64,000 nt of DNA from Megalonaias nervosa (GCA_016617855.1 JAECUM010006730.1:1-64000), one strand, 5' to 3'. Counted from the stretch's first letter, positions 32,062 through 45,139 are shown. The notes: a model not told the origin generated them from the letters alone. A program made the numbers and translations.

Positions 32062-33954
32062 TGTGTACATGTATTTGTGTGTGTGTTTTCTTTCTTATTT
32101 TAATTATGTCCTCTATTTCTCAGTATGCATTTAATATTAGTTTTCAGCAATACTTTATTTTCAAGTAGAAAAATTTGTGTTACATGTTTATTATCAACAC
32201 ATTTTATATGTGTATAAAAATGAGTATATTCACACCCATTGTATTCATATATGTATGTTTGGACTGAGATACATGCAGTGTATTTTGGCCATATGAGTTT
32301 AGAAGAGCACAGCAGAAACTATACATTGTAATTAATTTTAACAAAGAGGAGTAAAGAGATTAGAGTCTTGTAATTGCAAGTCAATAAAAATGCTTAATAA
32401 AGTACCACTTAATTTTTTATTGTATTTTCTGAAAGCTTTGTATGAAATTGCAGTAAAAAAGGTTTTGAAACTACTTTTGAAACAAACTCTGTAACATATA
32501 CATAGGAGCAAATGTACTTGTGACTTCACACAATATTGTTTGTCATAATTTCATTGTTGCTAATGAAACATTAACTATTCATAGACAAAACACTAAAGCA
32601 ATAAAGTTGATATATGACTGAATTAGACTCTTCTGTCCAACTCTTGATCTACATCAGTAAAACTTGAAAACTGACCACTACATATTTACCCACCCCTGCC
32701 CTTGGGAAAAATTTCTGCAGGTACCCTTGTTTCCAACCAAATCGACACAACCAAGAACATGTATTACACCATGTGAGTGCATCAATTTTTATAGAAACAG
32801 GGATTTTCTTAACATAACAACTCACTTTCTTTCTTTCTTACAATAGTCCATTGATAGGACGGCAAATTTATGGTTTTATTATTTGCCTGTAAACTTGTAG
32901 TAATGTCACGCATTGGTTAAATAGTATTTGTTTCACTGTCTTTTTTCATATTTTCACAGAATTAATGATGTCAAAAAATAACCTTCACTTTGCAGTAGTT
33001 TTCAGATTCAACAACATAGCATTGTCTCATGTGTTTCTGACTTACCTGATTAAATATTTAGGCTAAATCTCCTATCACATAATATTTAGACTTTGCTTTC
33101 ATTGAATTATATATTTTCCATTATCTATTTGCCCAATTATTTATGAAAACAGACAATCTAATGAAGTGGTATTTCACAGACAGAGTGATGTCTGCCATTA
33201 CAAGTGCACTTACGGTTTCAGACTGATTTTGTAAAGAAAGTAATGCAAACGTGGCAGATAAAATCTTCATTTTGAAAAAATTTAAGTTAGAAAGTGTTCA
33301 TTACCGATTATATTCAGAACAAACAAATTACTATTTACATATTGATGTTTAAATTTTGAAACAGAAGTTGGTATATTTTTATCATTAAATAGTACAGTAG
33401 GCCTAACTTTAAGAAATCAAGCAGTGAGTGATATCTCGCTTGGGAAGGGTTAATGATCAGTTAGCTATTAAAGTACATGCCGGTGAATGTGCAAGAGTTT
33501 GTTTGTTGCTTAATTGCCTTGGTATCAACACTGCATACATTTTGCCTCAGGCAGCAACACAAACTGTCATAACCTCCTGGATGCATGGAGGGAAAATTGC
33601 AGAAATTATGCTTCTTTGTGGACATTTTCAATGGAATTACTATTATGAAATTGGTTGGCAAGTACTCATGCACTTGAACTATTTACACTATTCAGTGTCA
33701 AGTCACTTATACACTCAAATATCAGTGCCTAATTCTATGAAAAAAAAAATACATAGTAAATGTGAATTCAGTGTGTTAAGTATTTTTTGTTTAATAGGTA
33801 TCACTTTAAGTTGCTGTGTCATTGAGGCCTTTTTTGAACCAACCCCCCCTCCAATCTTGTATAGTCAAAAAGTTTCACATCCAACATTTTATTCATGGGG
33901 CCCTGGGTGGCTGTTTTATTTAAAGAACTCGCCTTTACCAATCACTGCCATCTC
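32059..33954. other. Upstream DDX23 region, no gene seen
   Basis: AT-rich. The 176-codon frame at 33428-33958 lacks any recognisable motif, begins in unremarkable sequence and has Cys/Leu-rich composition, so I treat it as a chance frame. Confidence 0.45.
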
Positions 33955-34800
33955 TTGAAAGTATTGTTATCACTACTACTCATAATTGGATGGTCATATC
34001 AATATGTTTTTACTAAAAGACTTCTTATGATGTCTAGTTGGTCCTAAATGAAAATGGTGCCAATTTGATGTCTAATATGGCATCACAGCAGCATTTTGAA
34101 AATTTTGTTATTGCTTCTCTTCCTTAGTGGAAAGTCATATTGATTTGGGATTTTTACCAGAAGACTTGTTATGATGCCTTGTTGGTCATAACTGAAAATG
34201 GTGCAGATCTGATGTTGAGTATGGCCACCATGGTGACCATCTTGAAAATCTTGTTCTCACTACATCTCCAGAATGGATGGTCTTATCATTAAAGGGTTCT
34301 CACTGAAAGCTTATTCTTAATGAAAATGATGCTGACTCGATGTCCTGTATGGCTGCCACATTAGCCATTTTGAAAATCTTGTTATTGCTGCTTCTTGTGA
34401 ATGAACAGTCATATTGACATGAGGTTTTCACCTGAAAATTTCATATGATGCCTAGTTGGATCTAAATGAAAATGGTGCTGATCTGATATCCATATCACTG
34501 CCACAGTGGCCATCTTGTTATTGCTGCTCCTCCTGGATAGATGGTCATGTCAACATTTGGCTTTCACTAAAAGACGTCTTGTAATGTTTAGTTTATCTTG
34601 ATCAAAATAGACCAGATCTGATGTCCGATGACCATTTTTAAAATCTTGTTATTGCTACTCCTCCTAAATGAAAAGTACAGTTGCCTCAGTGTTTTCACAG
34701 GAAGACTTCTTATGATGCCTAGGTAGTTTTGAATGAAAATGGTACCAATCTGACATTCATTTGTCTACAACAACAGCTAATTTGAAATCTTGTTGGCTGA
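33955..34800. repeat. Degenerate ~145-bp tandem repeat, block 2
   Basis: About six units with the same blocks as 540-1990: 'gatgtctagttggtcctaaa', 'tgaaaatggtgccaatttga', 'gccatcttgaaaatcttgtt' and 'ggtcatattgacatgaggtt'. Confidence 0.85.
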
Positions 34801-35451
34801 AGAATATGAGTCATGGTTTCAACACTCAGCAGGTAAAAGGAAGAAATAGTCTCATTTTGAATTCCTAGAATTTTTTGTACTGATAGAGTATTAGCCCCAT
34901 CGATAGACTCAGTTTTTAAAAATCACAATTTACCAACAATAATACATTTTGTAAAACCATATGATATTATTGAAAATAGAAGGGGGAGGGGGGGTTAAAT
35001 TTAAGGCCCCAATGATAGGCTGCTTGGCTGTCAGGTCAAGAATCTCTTTGCCAAACTTAAATGACGTAACCAATATTAGGTACTTTAAGATTTAAGATTT
35101 TCATTTCCCTTGTCTTTAGACATTAATAAATATTTGCCTTTGTAAAAGATTGCATTGTAATGTTTTAAATTACAAGTTATAATATCCTTTAGTGCCCACT
35201 GGGCACCCATCTTCACTAGCCAAGGGTCATTGCTCCACTTCGTTTTATATTGACCCATTCTATATCAATAATCAAAACAGTGTCAACCACTCAACTGTTT
35301 GATTGGGAGCAGCTGAAAGGAACTGATTATCAGTACATTCTTTTCTAAGCAATTTGAATCCCTTTTTTTTAGAGTTGATTGCTGTTAAAATTGTGATTTT
35401 TTAATATTTTTCCAAAACCTGCAAGGTCACTCAGATTATTTTTCATTGTAG

Positions 35452-35463
35452 GTAACAGTAACA
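35452..35463 (+). other. DDX23: 5'UTR part of DDX23 first coding exon
   Basis: Twelve bases (gtaacagtaaca) lie between the 'ttcattgtag' acceptor and the ATG, implying at least one upstream non-coding exon. Confidence 0.7.
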
Positions 35464-35624
35464 ATGCCAGCAGTAAGCCGATCAAGATCTCGTTCTCCCA
35501 TTAGACAAGAAAAGATGGAGATCGATGGCACTTCAGAAACAAAAAGGGGAAGGGAAGAATCAGTAGAAAATGAAGATGTAGATAAATCTAAATCAAGAGA
35601 CCCAAGAGAAAAGAAAAAGCACAG
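35464..35624 (+). CDS. DDX23: DDX23/PRP28, coding exon 1 (start, RS-rich)
   Basis: Encodes the N terminus of the DEAD-box helicase of the U5 snRNP, which helps replace U1 by U6 at the 5' splice site in the nucleus. The translation starts MPAVSRSRSRSPIRQEKMEI, continues acidic/basic (ETKRGREESVENEDVDKSKS), and ends in EKKKH plus two bases of an Arg codon (phase 2). The acceptor is at 35450-35451 and the donor GTGAGG at 35625. The family has an Arg/Ser-rich N-terminal domain phosphorylated by SR kinases. Identity comes from the conserved exons downstream in phase with this one. The start is the first ATG of the exon. Confidence 0.85.
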
Positions 35625-36019
35625 GTGAGGAAACGCCTGTGTCGTTAAGTTACACATGCCCTGCACCTTTTTTGGTCCCACAGTTTATATGTTGGCATGT
35701 ATTTATGTGGAGAAAAGCAGAGAACTTGGATCAGATAAACCTGCTTTACATAAGTGATCATTTAAAGTCACATAACAAGGCTGTAGCTGTGGATTGAACC
35801 CAGGACAACAAAGGTGTAGTGTGTACAGCAGTGGTACAGAATATACATTTTGTGTTTATATGGTTTCTCTAATGATATATATATGATGTCACTGAATTAT
35901 ATCTCTGCAATTTACCACAAGATTTTTTCAGAATGAATATGAAGGTTTTTTCTTAGGATTTTAGTACTAAAAAGTCTGTAAGTAGTCCCTGTTCTATTTA
36001 TACGTAGCTTTCATTTTTT

Positions 36020-36165
36020 CATAAAGTCCAAAGGCCAGTGTACATTTTCTTAGATTTCGAAAAGTCGGAAGACCCGTGCAGATTTTCATTGATTTCAAAA
36101 CGTCTGAAGACCCACTCAGATTTTTATAAATTTCAAAAGCTGGAAAACCCATGCAGATTTTAGTG
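36020..36165. repeat. ~50-bp tandem repeat, about 3 diverged units
   Basis: Units resemble 'gatttcaaaacgtctgaaga' plus 'cccactcagatttttataaa'. Three consecutive diverged copies. Confidence 0.7.
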
Positions 36166-36824
36166 ATGAACACTAATGACACTTGTATTATCTTCAAATC
36201 CCTTTGAACCCAATTGGATTTTTATTCAAATGATAGCTATTGCAACGATATGTGACAATATTAAATTAGGAAATTTTGGGCATGTGGAAATTGGAACTGG
36301 GACTTTTGGAATTTCAGTCAGGGCTTGTGAGTTTATTAAATCACCAATCCTGGGCCAGTGTCTAAACAAATTTTCTTTGAGTGCTGTATAGGTTTCTGAA
36401 ACTTAATTAGCTTTAGATAATAGTCAAAATTCAACATCTGGTAGTCCAGACTCAGCATTTTGGTAGCCCCAGGGCATGCACGTTCAGTAGCCACATGCTG
36501 TCCATCTACTTTGTTACACGTTGACTACTGTGATGCTTCATTGTTGAACATTTGGAAATATATCTTATGCCAACTTCTAACTCCAAAAGACAAATTTACC
36601 AAAGGACAGAAAACCTTGCTGCAAGTAACAGCTTTTTTTATGACAAACAGTTTTTATGCAGATAACATTTCTCTGCACAGCAAAGGATCATTGTATGTTA
36701 AACATTTTACATGAATTGTACACTTTCCTTTATATCTGGGACTAGCATACTAGGAGTATTAAAGCGCTGCCGAGCTTCCAGATATCAACCATTCCTTACT
36801 GAAATGCAAATAAAATTACCAATA

Positions 36825-37085
36825 GTTGGTTTAACATCCAAGATCAGAGAAACATTAGGATTTACTTAGCCTTACAGTTTAAGACATTGACCCAAATATG
36901 ATGGTAGTTGTATGGTTTCAGCACACAAGACATGATGGCAAGTATAGTTTGTGGTGGAAGAGCCTTTGAAGAACCACCTACCCATGGGATGCTACCTGGC
37001 AGTTTTTCTCACATACACATGTTCGTGGAGCCAAGGCTCAAACTCATGCAGACAGAGGTGAGGTGTGTGAGTGATCTGTAAAGGA
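36825..37085 (+). mobile_element. SINE-like dispersed repeat, second copy
   Basis: Contains 'ttggtttaacatccaagatc', 'gaagaaccacctacccatgg', 'gctacctggcagtttttctc' and 'aactcatgcagacagaggtg' in the same order as 27197-27405 and 58515-58755, though more diverged. Confidence 0.6.
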
Positions 37086-37139
37086 TGGTGCCTTGGATTA
37101 CTCGACTTACCACCCACCCACCCCCACCCCCAGGTCCTG

Positions 37140-38120
37140 CCCTTGTTGACATGGGGCTTTCACCAGAAGATTTCATACATTATCGTTTGGTCCTAAATGA
37201 AAATGGTTTTGATTGAATGTCCAATATGGCTGCCTCTGTTAGGTTTTTACTGAAAGATTTCTTATGATATCTAGTTGGCCCTAAATCAAAATGGTATTTC
37301 TCAGACATTTAATATGACTGCCACAGTGGCCATTTTAAACTGTTTTCACTGAAAGACTTTTGATGGTACCTAGTTGGTCATTAATGAAAATGGTGCTGAT
37401 TTGACTATGACCATCTTGTAAATCTTTTATTGCTACTTCTCCCAGATAGCTGGTCATATCACCATATGGTATTTGCCAGATGGCTTCTTAAATTGACTTG
37501 TTGGTACTAAATTAAACAGTGTCCAGTATAACCATCTTGAAAATAGTGTTATGACTTCCTTTAAAATGGAAAGTGATTTTGGCACAGTGTTTTCATCCAA
37601 AGAGTTCTTACAAATTCTAATTAAAAACTATGTGAACTGACTGCTGTGGTGGACATTCAGTATGGCCAGCACAGCAGCTAATTTGAAAATCTTGATATCG
37701 CTGAAGAATATCAGGGATACTTTAAACATTAAGCAGTCAGAAAAAAAGAAAAAAAAAGAAATGGTCTTATCTTGAATTCCTGGGCATTCTTTTTGGCTGT
37801 CACTCACATTAGATTATTGTATGATGTCTAGTGGTGATAAATGAAAATAATGCCAATATGGTGGGCCACTTGAAAACATTTTTATCACTACTCCGCTGTG
37901 ATGGTCTTATTGAGATGGTCCTCAATGACAAGGGTGCCAATCTGACATCCAATACAGCCATTATGGTAGCCATCATGGTTATCTTTTCACTATTCATCAA
38001 AGGATAGCCACATTGACAAGTAGTTTTGGCCAAGATTTATTACAATATTTAGTATGTCCTAAATGAACCAAGCACAAATTTTACATTCAATATGGGTACC
38101 AAAACAGCCATCATGAAAAG
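37140..38120. repeat. Degenerate ~145-bp tandem repeat, block 3
   Basis: Blocks such as 'acatggggctttcaccagaa', 'tggtcctaaatgaaaatggt' and 'tgtccaatatggctgcctct' recur about six times in the same order as block 1. Confidence 0.85.
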
Positions 38121-38189
38121 TTTGAAATACAGGATTCAGACCATATATTCCTTTTTGTTATGTATATTCATTCAGTCTTGTACATTTGT

Positions 38190-38350
38190 AAGTGTAACTA
38201 AGTGTTTCCCAAAGTTTGGTACTTGTACCACAGGTGGTATGCGGAAGGGTTTCAGGGGGTACGCAGCAGACAGTAAATCTCTAGAATTCAGACTAAAATA
38301 ACCCCACTACAGCACTGTGTGAAGGGGTACACTGATAAGACCGATGTCCC
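38190..38350. mobile_element. Candidate MITE terminus region (hAT-like)
   Basis: 'gtgtttcccaaagtttggta' followed by 'ggtatgcggaagggtttcag', 'ggggtacgcagcagacag' and 'gtgtgaaggggtacact'. Repeated 'gggtac' motifs and a 'gtgtttcccaaa' end are reminiscent of non-autonomous hAT elements. No target duplication is found, so this is tentative. Confidence 0.3.
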
Positions 38351-38729
38351 AAAAGGGGTACACATTTTAACTGATAGACCTTTGTACCTTTCCGCACAAA
38401 TTAACTCATCCTAGTGCATGAAATCGTGAAAGTTTCATCGTGGGCTAATTGGCTTATTTTTGTGTAAGAATATGGTAAACAAGTTGACTCAAGGGAAGTA
38501 ACAAAAATGTGATTGACTGACATGCAATTAGATGACATGTAATATATCAATGTCTTCATTACAGAGCAGGCAATTTTAACAATCTATACAATGTTGTAAA
38601 CTTTGAAGTCTATCCTTTTAATATCAACATCGCTTGTAATATTTCAAAATAATTCATATGTGGAACATACTGCTGAACTTGGGACTATTTTTTTCAAAAG
38701 ATCTTCCTGAGTTAGTTCAACCATAAGGG

Positions 38730-38960
38730 GAGCTAATTGTGTTCTGAGGCCTTATGATGACTTCCTCCAAATGGATGGTCATAATGATAATGAGTTTTTG
38801 TCAGTAGACATGTAATGATATCTAGTTGACTCTGAGTGAAAATGGTTCTGATCTTATATCCAATATGGCTACCACAATGGCCATTTGAAAATCCTGCTTT
38901 TGCTAAAAAGTATCAGAGATGGATTCAGCTTTGAGAAGTTAAACAAGAAGAAATGGTCTT
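38730..38960. repeat. Degenerate ~145-bp repeat, block 4
   Basis: About one and a half units: 'cctccaaatggatggtcata', 'gtgaaaatggttctgatctt' and 'atccaatatggctaccacaa'. Confidence 0.75.
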
Positions 38961-39307
38961 ATCTTGGATTCCTGGTAATATTCCTTGTGAGGGGAACATC
39001 AGTTCCTTTGAGGGAATCTCTTTAAAATATAGTGATTAAAAATGCCATCTCCCCTCCTCTCCAACATGTGGTTTTATTTTCTGTCAGTTATCAAATAGTA
39101 AAGCAATATGATTAACTAAATATGTACCATAAATAATTACCTCCTGACTTTGAAAGTCCTGAAATCCTGCAGTTTCTTATGTGCTAAATGCCCTCATGTG
39201 CAGAGCAAAAGGAAGAAGTCATATTTGGTGAGGTTATTAAAGAGTTTCAGCTGGCAGCTAGCCATATTGTGATTTATTTTTTGTCTTGAACCATCAACTT
39301 TTGCAAC

Positions 39308-39311
<4 letters not shown>

Positions 39312-39356
<45 letters not shown>
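39312..39356. repeat. (TTA)n microsatellite
   Basis: About 15 trinucleotide units. Confidence 0.97.
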
Positions 39357-39358
<2 letters not shown>

Positions 39359-39530
39359 ATTTACATGTGTTCACAACCATGCATATTGCAGTTTAACTAG
39401 TCACAAAATCTAGTGGGGCTTTTGTGTCTGAGTGAACAGAATTATTATATATTGTGTATCATTTATTTCATTTGAAAAGTTGTACTGTGTATTATGTTTA
39501 CATGTTGTTATTACTTTTTTCATGTTTTAG

Positions 39531-39683
39531 GCGCAGGAGTAGATCTCGCAGCCGTGAAAAGAAGCTCAAAAATCGAAGTCCAGAAAGACCTCATGATAAA
39601 AACAAAGAAAGGATCAAACGTAAACATAAAGACAGAAACAAAGACAGTGATAAATCAAAGGAAAGGAAGAAAGACAAAATCAG
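39531..39683 (+). CDS. DDX23: DDX23/PRP28, coding exon 2 (RS/RE/KD-rich)
   Basis: The acceptor 'catgttttag' ends at 39530 and the donor GTATCT begins at 39684. In phase with exon 1 it reads RRRSRSRSREKKLKNRSPER, then PHDKNKERIKRKHKDRNKDS and DKSKERKKDK. It is Lys/Arg/Asp-rich and low-complexity, as in the N-terminal domain of the family. It ends in phase 2. Open reading continues into the intron for about 75 codons, which is not coding, because that part is a MITE. Confidence 0.85.
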
Positions 39684-39714
39684 GTATCTGCATTTTAAGA
39701 ACCTGCCATATATG

Positions 39715-39915
39715 CTTGCTTATAAATCTAATCCAGCTGCAAAAAGGACAGACCCTGATCTACCATGGAATAATGCAACAGGCATATCAGGGTCTGTGTT
39801 GTTTGTTCTTCAGATTACTCTTAACAAATCACATATACCCAGGTCTGATTGCACATTATGTGACAGCAGAAGTGGGTCTGTGAAGTTTGCATTTGGAATC
39901 GACTTATAAGTTAGT
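39715..39915. mobile_element. Palindromic MITE-like repeat, copy 4
   Basis: Opens 'cttataaatctaatccagct' and closes 'tttggaatcgacttataagt'. The interior has 'gaccctgatctaccatggaa' and 'catatcagggtctgtgttgt'. The terminal inverted pairing is the clearest of the six copies. Confidence 0.8.
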
Positions 39916-41544
39916 ATAGATACTGTAATCACCGATTTGACACATTGCTAGAGTAAAGATAACTACACCTGCTCATTAGCTTAGCTTGTCATACATTTTT
40001 TGCTGATACATACCCTTGGTGAATTAAATGTTAAAATTTTTTTATAGTATACTGACAATTTAATGAAAAATGGTTTCGCAGTATTGAAGTTACTGCTATC
40101 TGAATTTGTGTATGATATATAGTGGTAGTTAAATAGGTGATGGATGTTAGAACTAAATGTTTGACAATCTTTCAGTTTGCCTGTATATCACATGATGCTT
40201 CCAACTTTTTCATTTAAATGTTAATGTTTCATTCGAAACATCAGTGCTAAAAATAATATCAAAGTTCACGACCTTTCATTGGCTGTTTGGAACTGTGTTA
40301 TATGTACTTTCTGACTGACCATTGTTGTCTGTAAAGGTAGGAATTTAAACGTGAATGGCAGCTGACTTTAGAGTAAGAATATCGTGCCTTAACTGTGCTT
40401 ATTGGTATATTCGTGAATAAAGTGATGAACAAAGTTAACTTTTTTCATGACAATCATTTCATTGATGAGATGAGCAATCACTGTTATAGTGAAACCTTTC
40501 TGCATTTAAAAGTTGTCCTTATAATTAATCTCATTTTCTGAGTCTACAGATAAAGCTATAGAAAAATATTTTCTAGCAACATTGCATATCTGTTTTATTA
40601 TTTTAATACTTTAAAACTCCTGAACACTGAAACATCAATATAATGAAATCCCCTGAAGATCTATTTTTTATTTCTTTAGTCCCGAATATTTCCATATTTA
40701 ATAACATCATTTTTTTCTTGGTAAACTGAAACCACTCATCTCCAACTACAGAAACAAACTTTGATCCCAAATTAAATTTTACTCTTTAAACCTGCCACCC
40801 CCTACCCCCAATGAAACTCAGTTGAGACTTGGAAATATATTTTTGCTACTAAATTCCTGACACACACTGGAAATAATTATTATTAGCAAGTACTATTGTG
40901 GGGTGATCTGTGAGACAGAGACCTGGAAAATGTCCCAAGAGCCAGCAAGGTTAAGAATTGTTAATTAAATGCTTGTAGGTAAACCATTTAAGAAAAACTG
41001 TGTTTATCTGCTTATTATCCAGTTGTGATTGATGCTGTTCATTTGTACACATGATCAATGGAACATATGTTTTCTTGATCTTTTTAAAATTAAGTATGGG
41101 GATTTTATTAACAAGGCATGTGGCCTCGCTTTGATGCTTTGCTGATGGAGACCACCATAAAAGTATTCTAGAAGTCAGATTCGTGACATGAAATTCCAAG
41201 AATGTGGACATGGGGAAGGGATGATGCATGTATTGTAACATATACAAGATGAAATCTATGTAACTTTTACCATTTCTTGCACACTCTTCATAATATTTTC
41301 AGCACATTCCTAACAGTACTCTGACCATGATATATTTTAAAGTAGAAATGTCAAACTAATTAGGGATAAACATTCTTTTTTTTTCGAAGAAATCAATGTC
41401 AGCATTGTTGATTGGAGCAGTGAAAATACATGTAAGTTTACTGCTTAAGGGTCCAAGATTGGAACCTGTGAAACCCATGGTGGGTTTAGGGATATCGATT
41501 AGGTGCAGTGCACTCTCCAGCATGTCATTAAAGGTGACTAACTG

Positions 41545-41765
41545 AGGCAGGAGTTATGGTGGCTTAGTGGTTAGCATTGTTGAATTGTGACCAAAAGGGT
41601 ATGGGTTCAAATCCTACCACTGAATTGACCTGGTTTGGCTACCATGGTGTTGTCCTTGGACAAGACCCTTTTCTTCAATTGCTTCTGCACAGAATAACCT
41701 GCTTGTGTTGCTGTTCTGTAAAACACCAGGAGAAACCAAACTTTGACTTAAGAACTTTTGATCCA
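41545..41765 (+). mobile_element. tRNA-derived SINE, copy A
   Basis: Box A-like 'tggcttagtggttagcatt' and box B-like 'gggttcaaatcc' are followed by 'gtccttggacaagacccttt' and a tail 'cttgtgttgctgttctgtaa' plus 'aacaccaggagaaaccaaac'. The tail is shared with the SINE at 53000-53370. The 71-codon frame through it is not a gene. Confidence 0.8.
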
Positions 41766-42429
41766 GAGTCGGCAATCCCTACAAACAGGTAACAATGCCT
41801 CTGACAAAAATAGATGTTTAGATTGACTTTGTATTTTCATAAAGGGTGGTTTCTCTGTTGTTTTTGAAAATCTATAAAGTGGAACTTTTTAAAATGAATT
41901 TGAATTCCAGTTTAATGAATTTTCAGATTCAGCAAAGTAATAACTTATAGCATTTCTCCATCAATAAACCTAGGGATCCAGCTAATAAATTTATCAAAAT
42001 ATAGCAGATGGGTTTGTCAGAAGACAAAGTATAATGAGTAGATAACAGCCAAAAATTTTGTAAAAGTGTTGGGGTGGGCTTATCATCACATAAAGATGTG
42101 TAAGTCTGAATGATTATGAATTCATTGATTTTTTCCACTTAATGACCTTTGGTTTTAGAGAACATATTTCTGTGCTCCATTGGAGTTTGTTATATGTGAG
42201 TTTCTATGTATTTCCAAACGATAATGTTTATATTTAAACAGTTGGTTAATACATGAATCCTTTGTTTGAAATGGGATAATGCTTATGTTCAATCAATGCA
42301 TGCATTTGGAAAAATTTGCCAGAACATTACTTTTGATTGTTGCATACATGATGAAATGCTAAATATGTGATCATTTTGTAATTGATTTACTCATTAGATG
42401 GATTTCTTTGAAAGGTTTATTCTCAGATA

Positions 42430-42565
42430 TGTCTGAAGATATGTTTGAAGATGGACATCTTGGAATATGGATATGTTTCTTGATGGTTCTGTTGGAATAT
42501 GGATTTTTTGATGATGGATATATTTGGAATATGGATATGTTTGAAGGTGGATATATTTGGAATAT
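42430..42565. repeat. GATGGATAT-type tandem repeat
   Basis: Recurring 'gaatatggatatgtttgaag' with 'atggatatatttggaatatg' over about five irregular 21-27-bp units. A similar array lies at 43995-44160. Confidence 0.8.
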
Positions 42566-43994
42566 AGATACAGGGTTTTCAATAGAAGTTTACCCTCAGG
42601 GTTTTGATGCATGGAATTTAAAAATGACCCATTTTTGACACAGAAATTTCAACTTGTGCATCTTTTTGATGCATGTAGATTTTGGCTGGAACATTAATCA
42701 TAATTACCCTTGATTCGCTTCCAGCTTAGTTTCTTACTAAGAGTACGCTGTTCTTAACAAATTTACTGTAGGAGGCACTGACTGACATCTGCTTGACAAT
42801 AGTCTAGACCTTGACGGCCAATATCGCACCAGTGGAAGATATACATGAACTGGGCGGAGCTAACAGTTCAGTGAAGTCAGGATTCAACTGACTTAGGTTG
42901 GATTGTTTTGAGATTATGTTTGAAGTTTATGATAGAGGAGGAGGAAACAATTATGACATGAATGGATTGCCTTTTGATCAGATATCAGCATTGGTATGTT
43001 TGGACATCAAATTATAATCAACTGGTCAGAACTGGAGCTCGTGAAGCCGGTTGTCAACAGAAGTGGACCAACTTTAACTGTTTTATTGGCAAGTTGCTTC
43101 ATTTAGCGGGATGTTTAAAAGTTCAGAATCATTTGTGACTTCACTGGATTCATTTCTAATAAAATGTCAGCATTTGTTTGATTGCGCTTTAAATTATAAT
43201 CAAGTAGACAAAACGGAAATATTTGTCTTCTCACTAAGCCATTTTTTGGCATGGGATTGTGTCTTATTGGTGATTAATTTGCTTAAATTGGCAAATGTTT
43301 AAAACCTCAAACATTTTAATTACTGGATCATTAAGAAAAAAAACTGAACTGACATAACACTCAGTGCATACATCTGAACTTTAAACTCACAATCATGCAA
43401 AGAAGTATATTTTCTTCTCTGTCTCTGTCTTGGAAATGACCTGGCGGCGATGAATTTTCTAACCCTTTGACTCCAAAGAAACAGAAAGATTGTGTCAGCT
43501 CTGAGGAAAAGAAGAGTCAATCTCCAAAATTTGTTACAAAATTTAAGGATGAGTGGAAAAGTGAACAGACAATTCTGTGGTTTACATCTTTGATATTTGA
43601 ATAATATATAAACTTGATAGTTGTATGAGTATATTTTTGCATATAAAATGATTTGAGAAATTGATAATAGAATATGTTGAAAAGTTGAAAATATAATAAA
43701 GTATAAAATAATCCTCTGTCTGTTTCATATACAAAAAATACAGTAACATATAGTTACAAAGAGAAACACTTTTACAAATATGAGATTGTATATTTCTTGC
43801 AAAATACTGTACAGGTATTTCTCAATTATTCACCATGAGAAAATAAATCTTCAGCATCATTTGTTTCCACCAATAGCAAGGAATCATAGCTATGGGCTCA
43901 TGACAGTCCAAAAGAATTGACTCTCAAGATTTTAGTTTTGACTCTTGAGATTTTGGGGTCAAGGATCAACTGACTCTTCAGTTTGGAAATCTAT

Positions 43995-44160
43995 TGAGAA
44001 TCCTGTGGATATATTTGAAGATGGATATGTTGGAATATGAATATGTTTGAAGATGGATATGTTTGAATATGGTTGTGTTTGAATATGGATATGTTTGAAT
44101 GCAGATATGTTTGGATATGGATGTGTTGGGATATGGATATGATTGAAGATGGATATTTTC
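43995..44160. repeat. GATGGATATGTTTGAA tandem repeat, second array
   Basis: About eight irregular copies of 'gatatgtttgaatatgg'. It is the same motif family as 42430-42565, with 1.5 kb between. Confidence 0.85.
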
Positions 44161-44384
44161 GAAAGGCTCTTACTCAGAGAAAGACATCCAGATATATGTA
44201 TGTGAAGAAACCAGTTGCAAAATATTTCACATTATGAGTGGTAGACCTTTAACAGTTACAGAGCAAAAAGGAAAAGCAGCCATATCAAGCATGTTATAAA
44301 ACAAAACATCATAGGCCTAGTTTTAATCCATGTGGTGATTAATATTCCATGTAAATTTACTAAGGAGATGTAGAATGCCAGTGG

Positions 44385-45130
44385 GGTTTTAATACAGTAT
44401 GTAGGAGTGAAACAAAATGGGGTTTTTAATACAGTATGTAGGAGTGAAACAAAATGGGGTTTTAATACAGTATGTAGGAGTGAAACAAAATGGGGTTTTT
44501 AATACTGTATGTAGGAGTGAAACAAAATGGGGTTTTTAATACAGTATGTAGGAGTGAAACAAAATGGGGTTTTAATACAGTATATAAGAGTGAAACAAAA
44601 TGGGGTTTTAATACAGTATGTAGGAGTGAAACAAAATGGGGTTTTTAATACAGTATGTAGGAGTGAAACAAAATGGGGTTTTAATACAGTATGTAGGAGT
44701 GAAACAAAATGGGGTTTTAATACAGTATGTAGGAGTGAAACAAAATGGGGTTTTAATACAGTATATAGGAGTGAAACAAAATGGGGTTTTAATACAGTAT
44801 GTAGGAGTGAAACAAAATGGGGTTTTTAATACTGTATGTAGGAGTGAAACAAAATGGGGTTTTTAATACAGTATGTAGGAGTGAAACAAAATGGGGTTTT
44901 TAATACTGTATGTAGGAGTGAAACAGTCTGGGGTTTTTAATACTGTACATAGAGTGAAACAAGTATTTTTTAAATACTGTATGTAGAAGTGAAACAAGAT
45001 GGGTTTTTAATACTGTACGTAGGAGTGAAACAAGATTTTTTTTTAATACTGTATGTAGGAGTGAAACAAGATGGTTTTTTAATACTGTGTATCGGAGTGA
45101 AACAAAATGGGGTTTTCAGTGCTGTATGTA
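44385..45130. repeat. ~36-37-bp minisatellite, about 20 units
   Basis: The unit 'tttaatacagtatgtaggag' plus 'tgaaacaaaatggggt' repeats about 20 times, with 4-6 T at the joint. The last units (44935-45130) are more diverged. The T-run length shifts the frame, so open frames in it (44527-44866) are artefacts. Confidence 0.97.
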
Positions 45131-45139
45131 GGAGTGTAG

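Larger units (their letters stand above)
35625..39530 (+). other. DDX23: DDX23 intron 1
   Basis: No exon seen. It holds a ~50-bp tandem repeat, two ~145-bp repeat blocks, a SINE-like repeat, a hAT-like terminal sequence candidate and a TTA microsatellite, each listed separately. Confidence 0.7.

Noticed and set aside
33428..33958. 176-codon open frame upstream of DDX23
   Set aside because: No recognisable motif, odd Cys/Leu composition, no splice logic; most likely chance.
39684..39909. Extension of DDX23 exon 2 as a long open frame
   Set aside because: A consensus donor lies at 39684, and the downstream part is a MITE found at five other places.
44527..44866. Repeat-protein gene with 'QYVGVKQNGVL' units
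   Set aside because: The minisatellite's T-run length varies and shifts the frame; no splice or start support.
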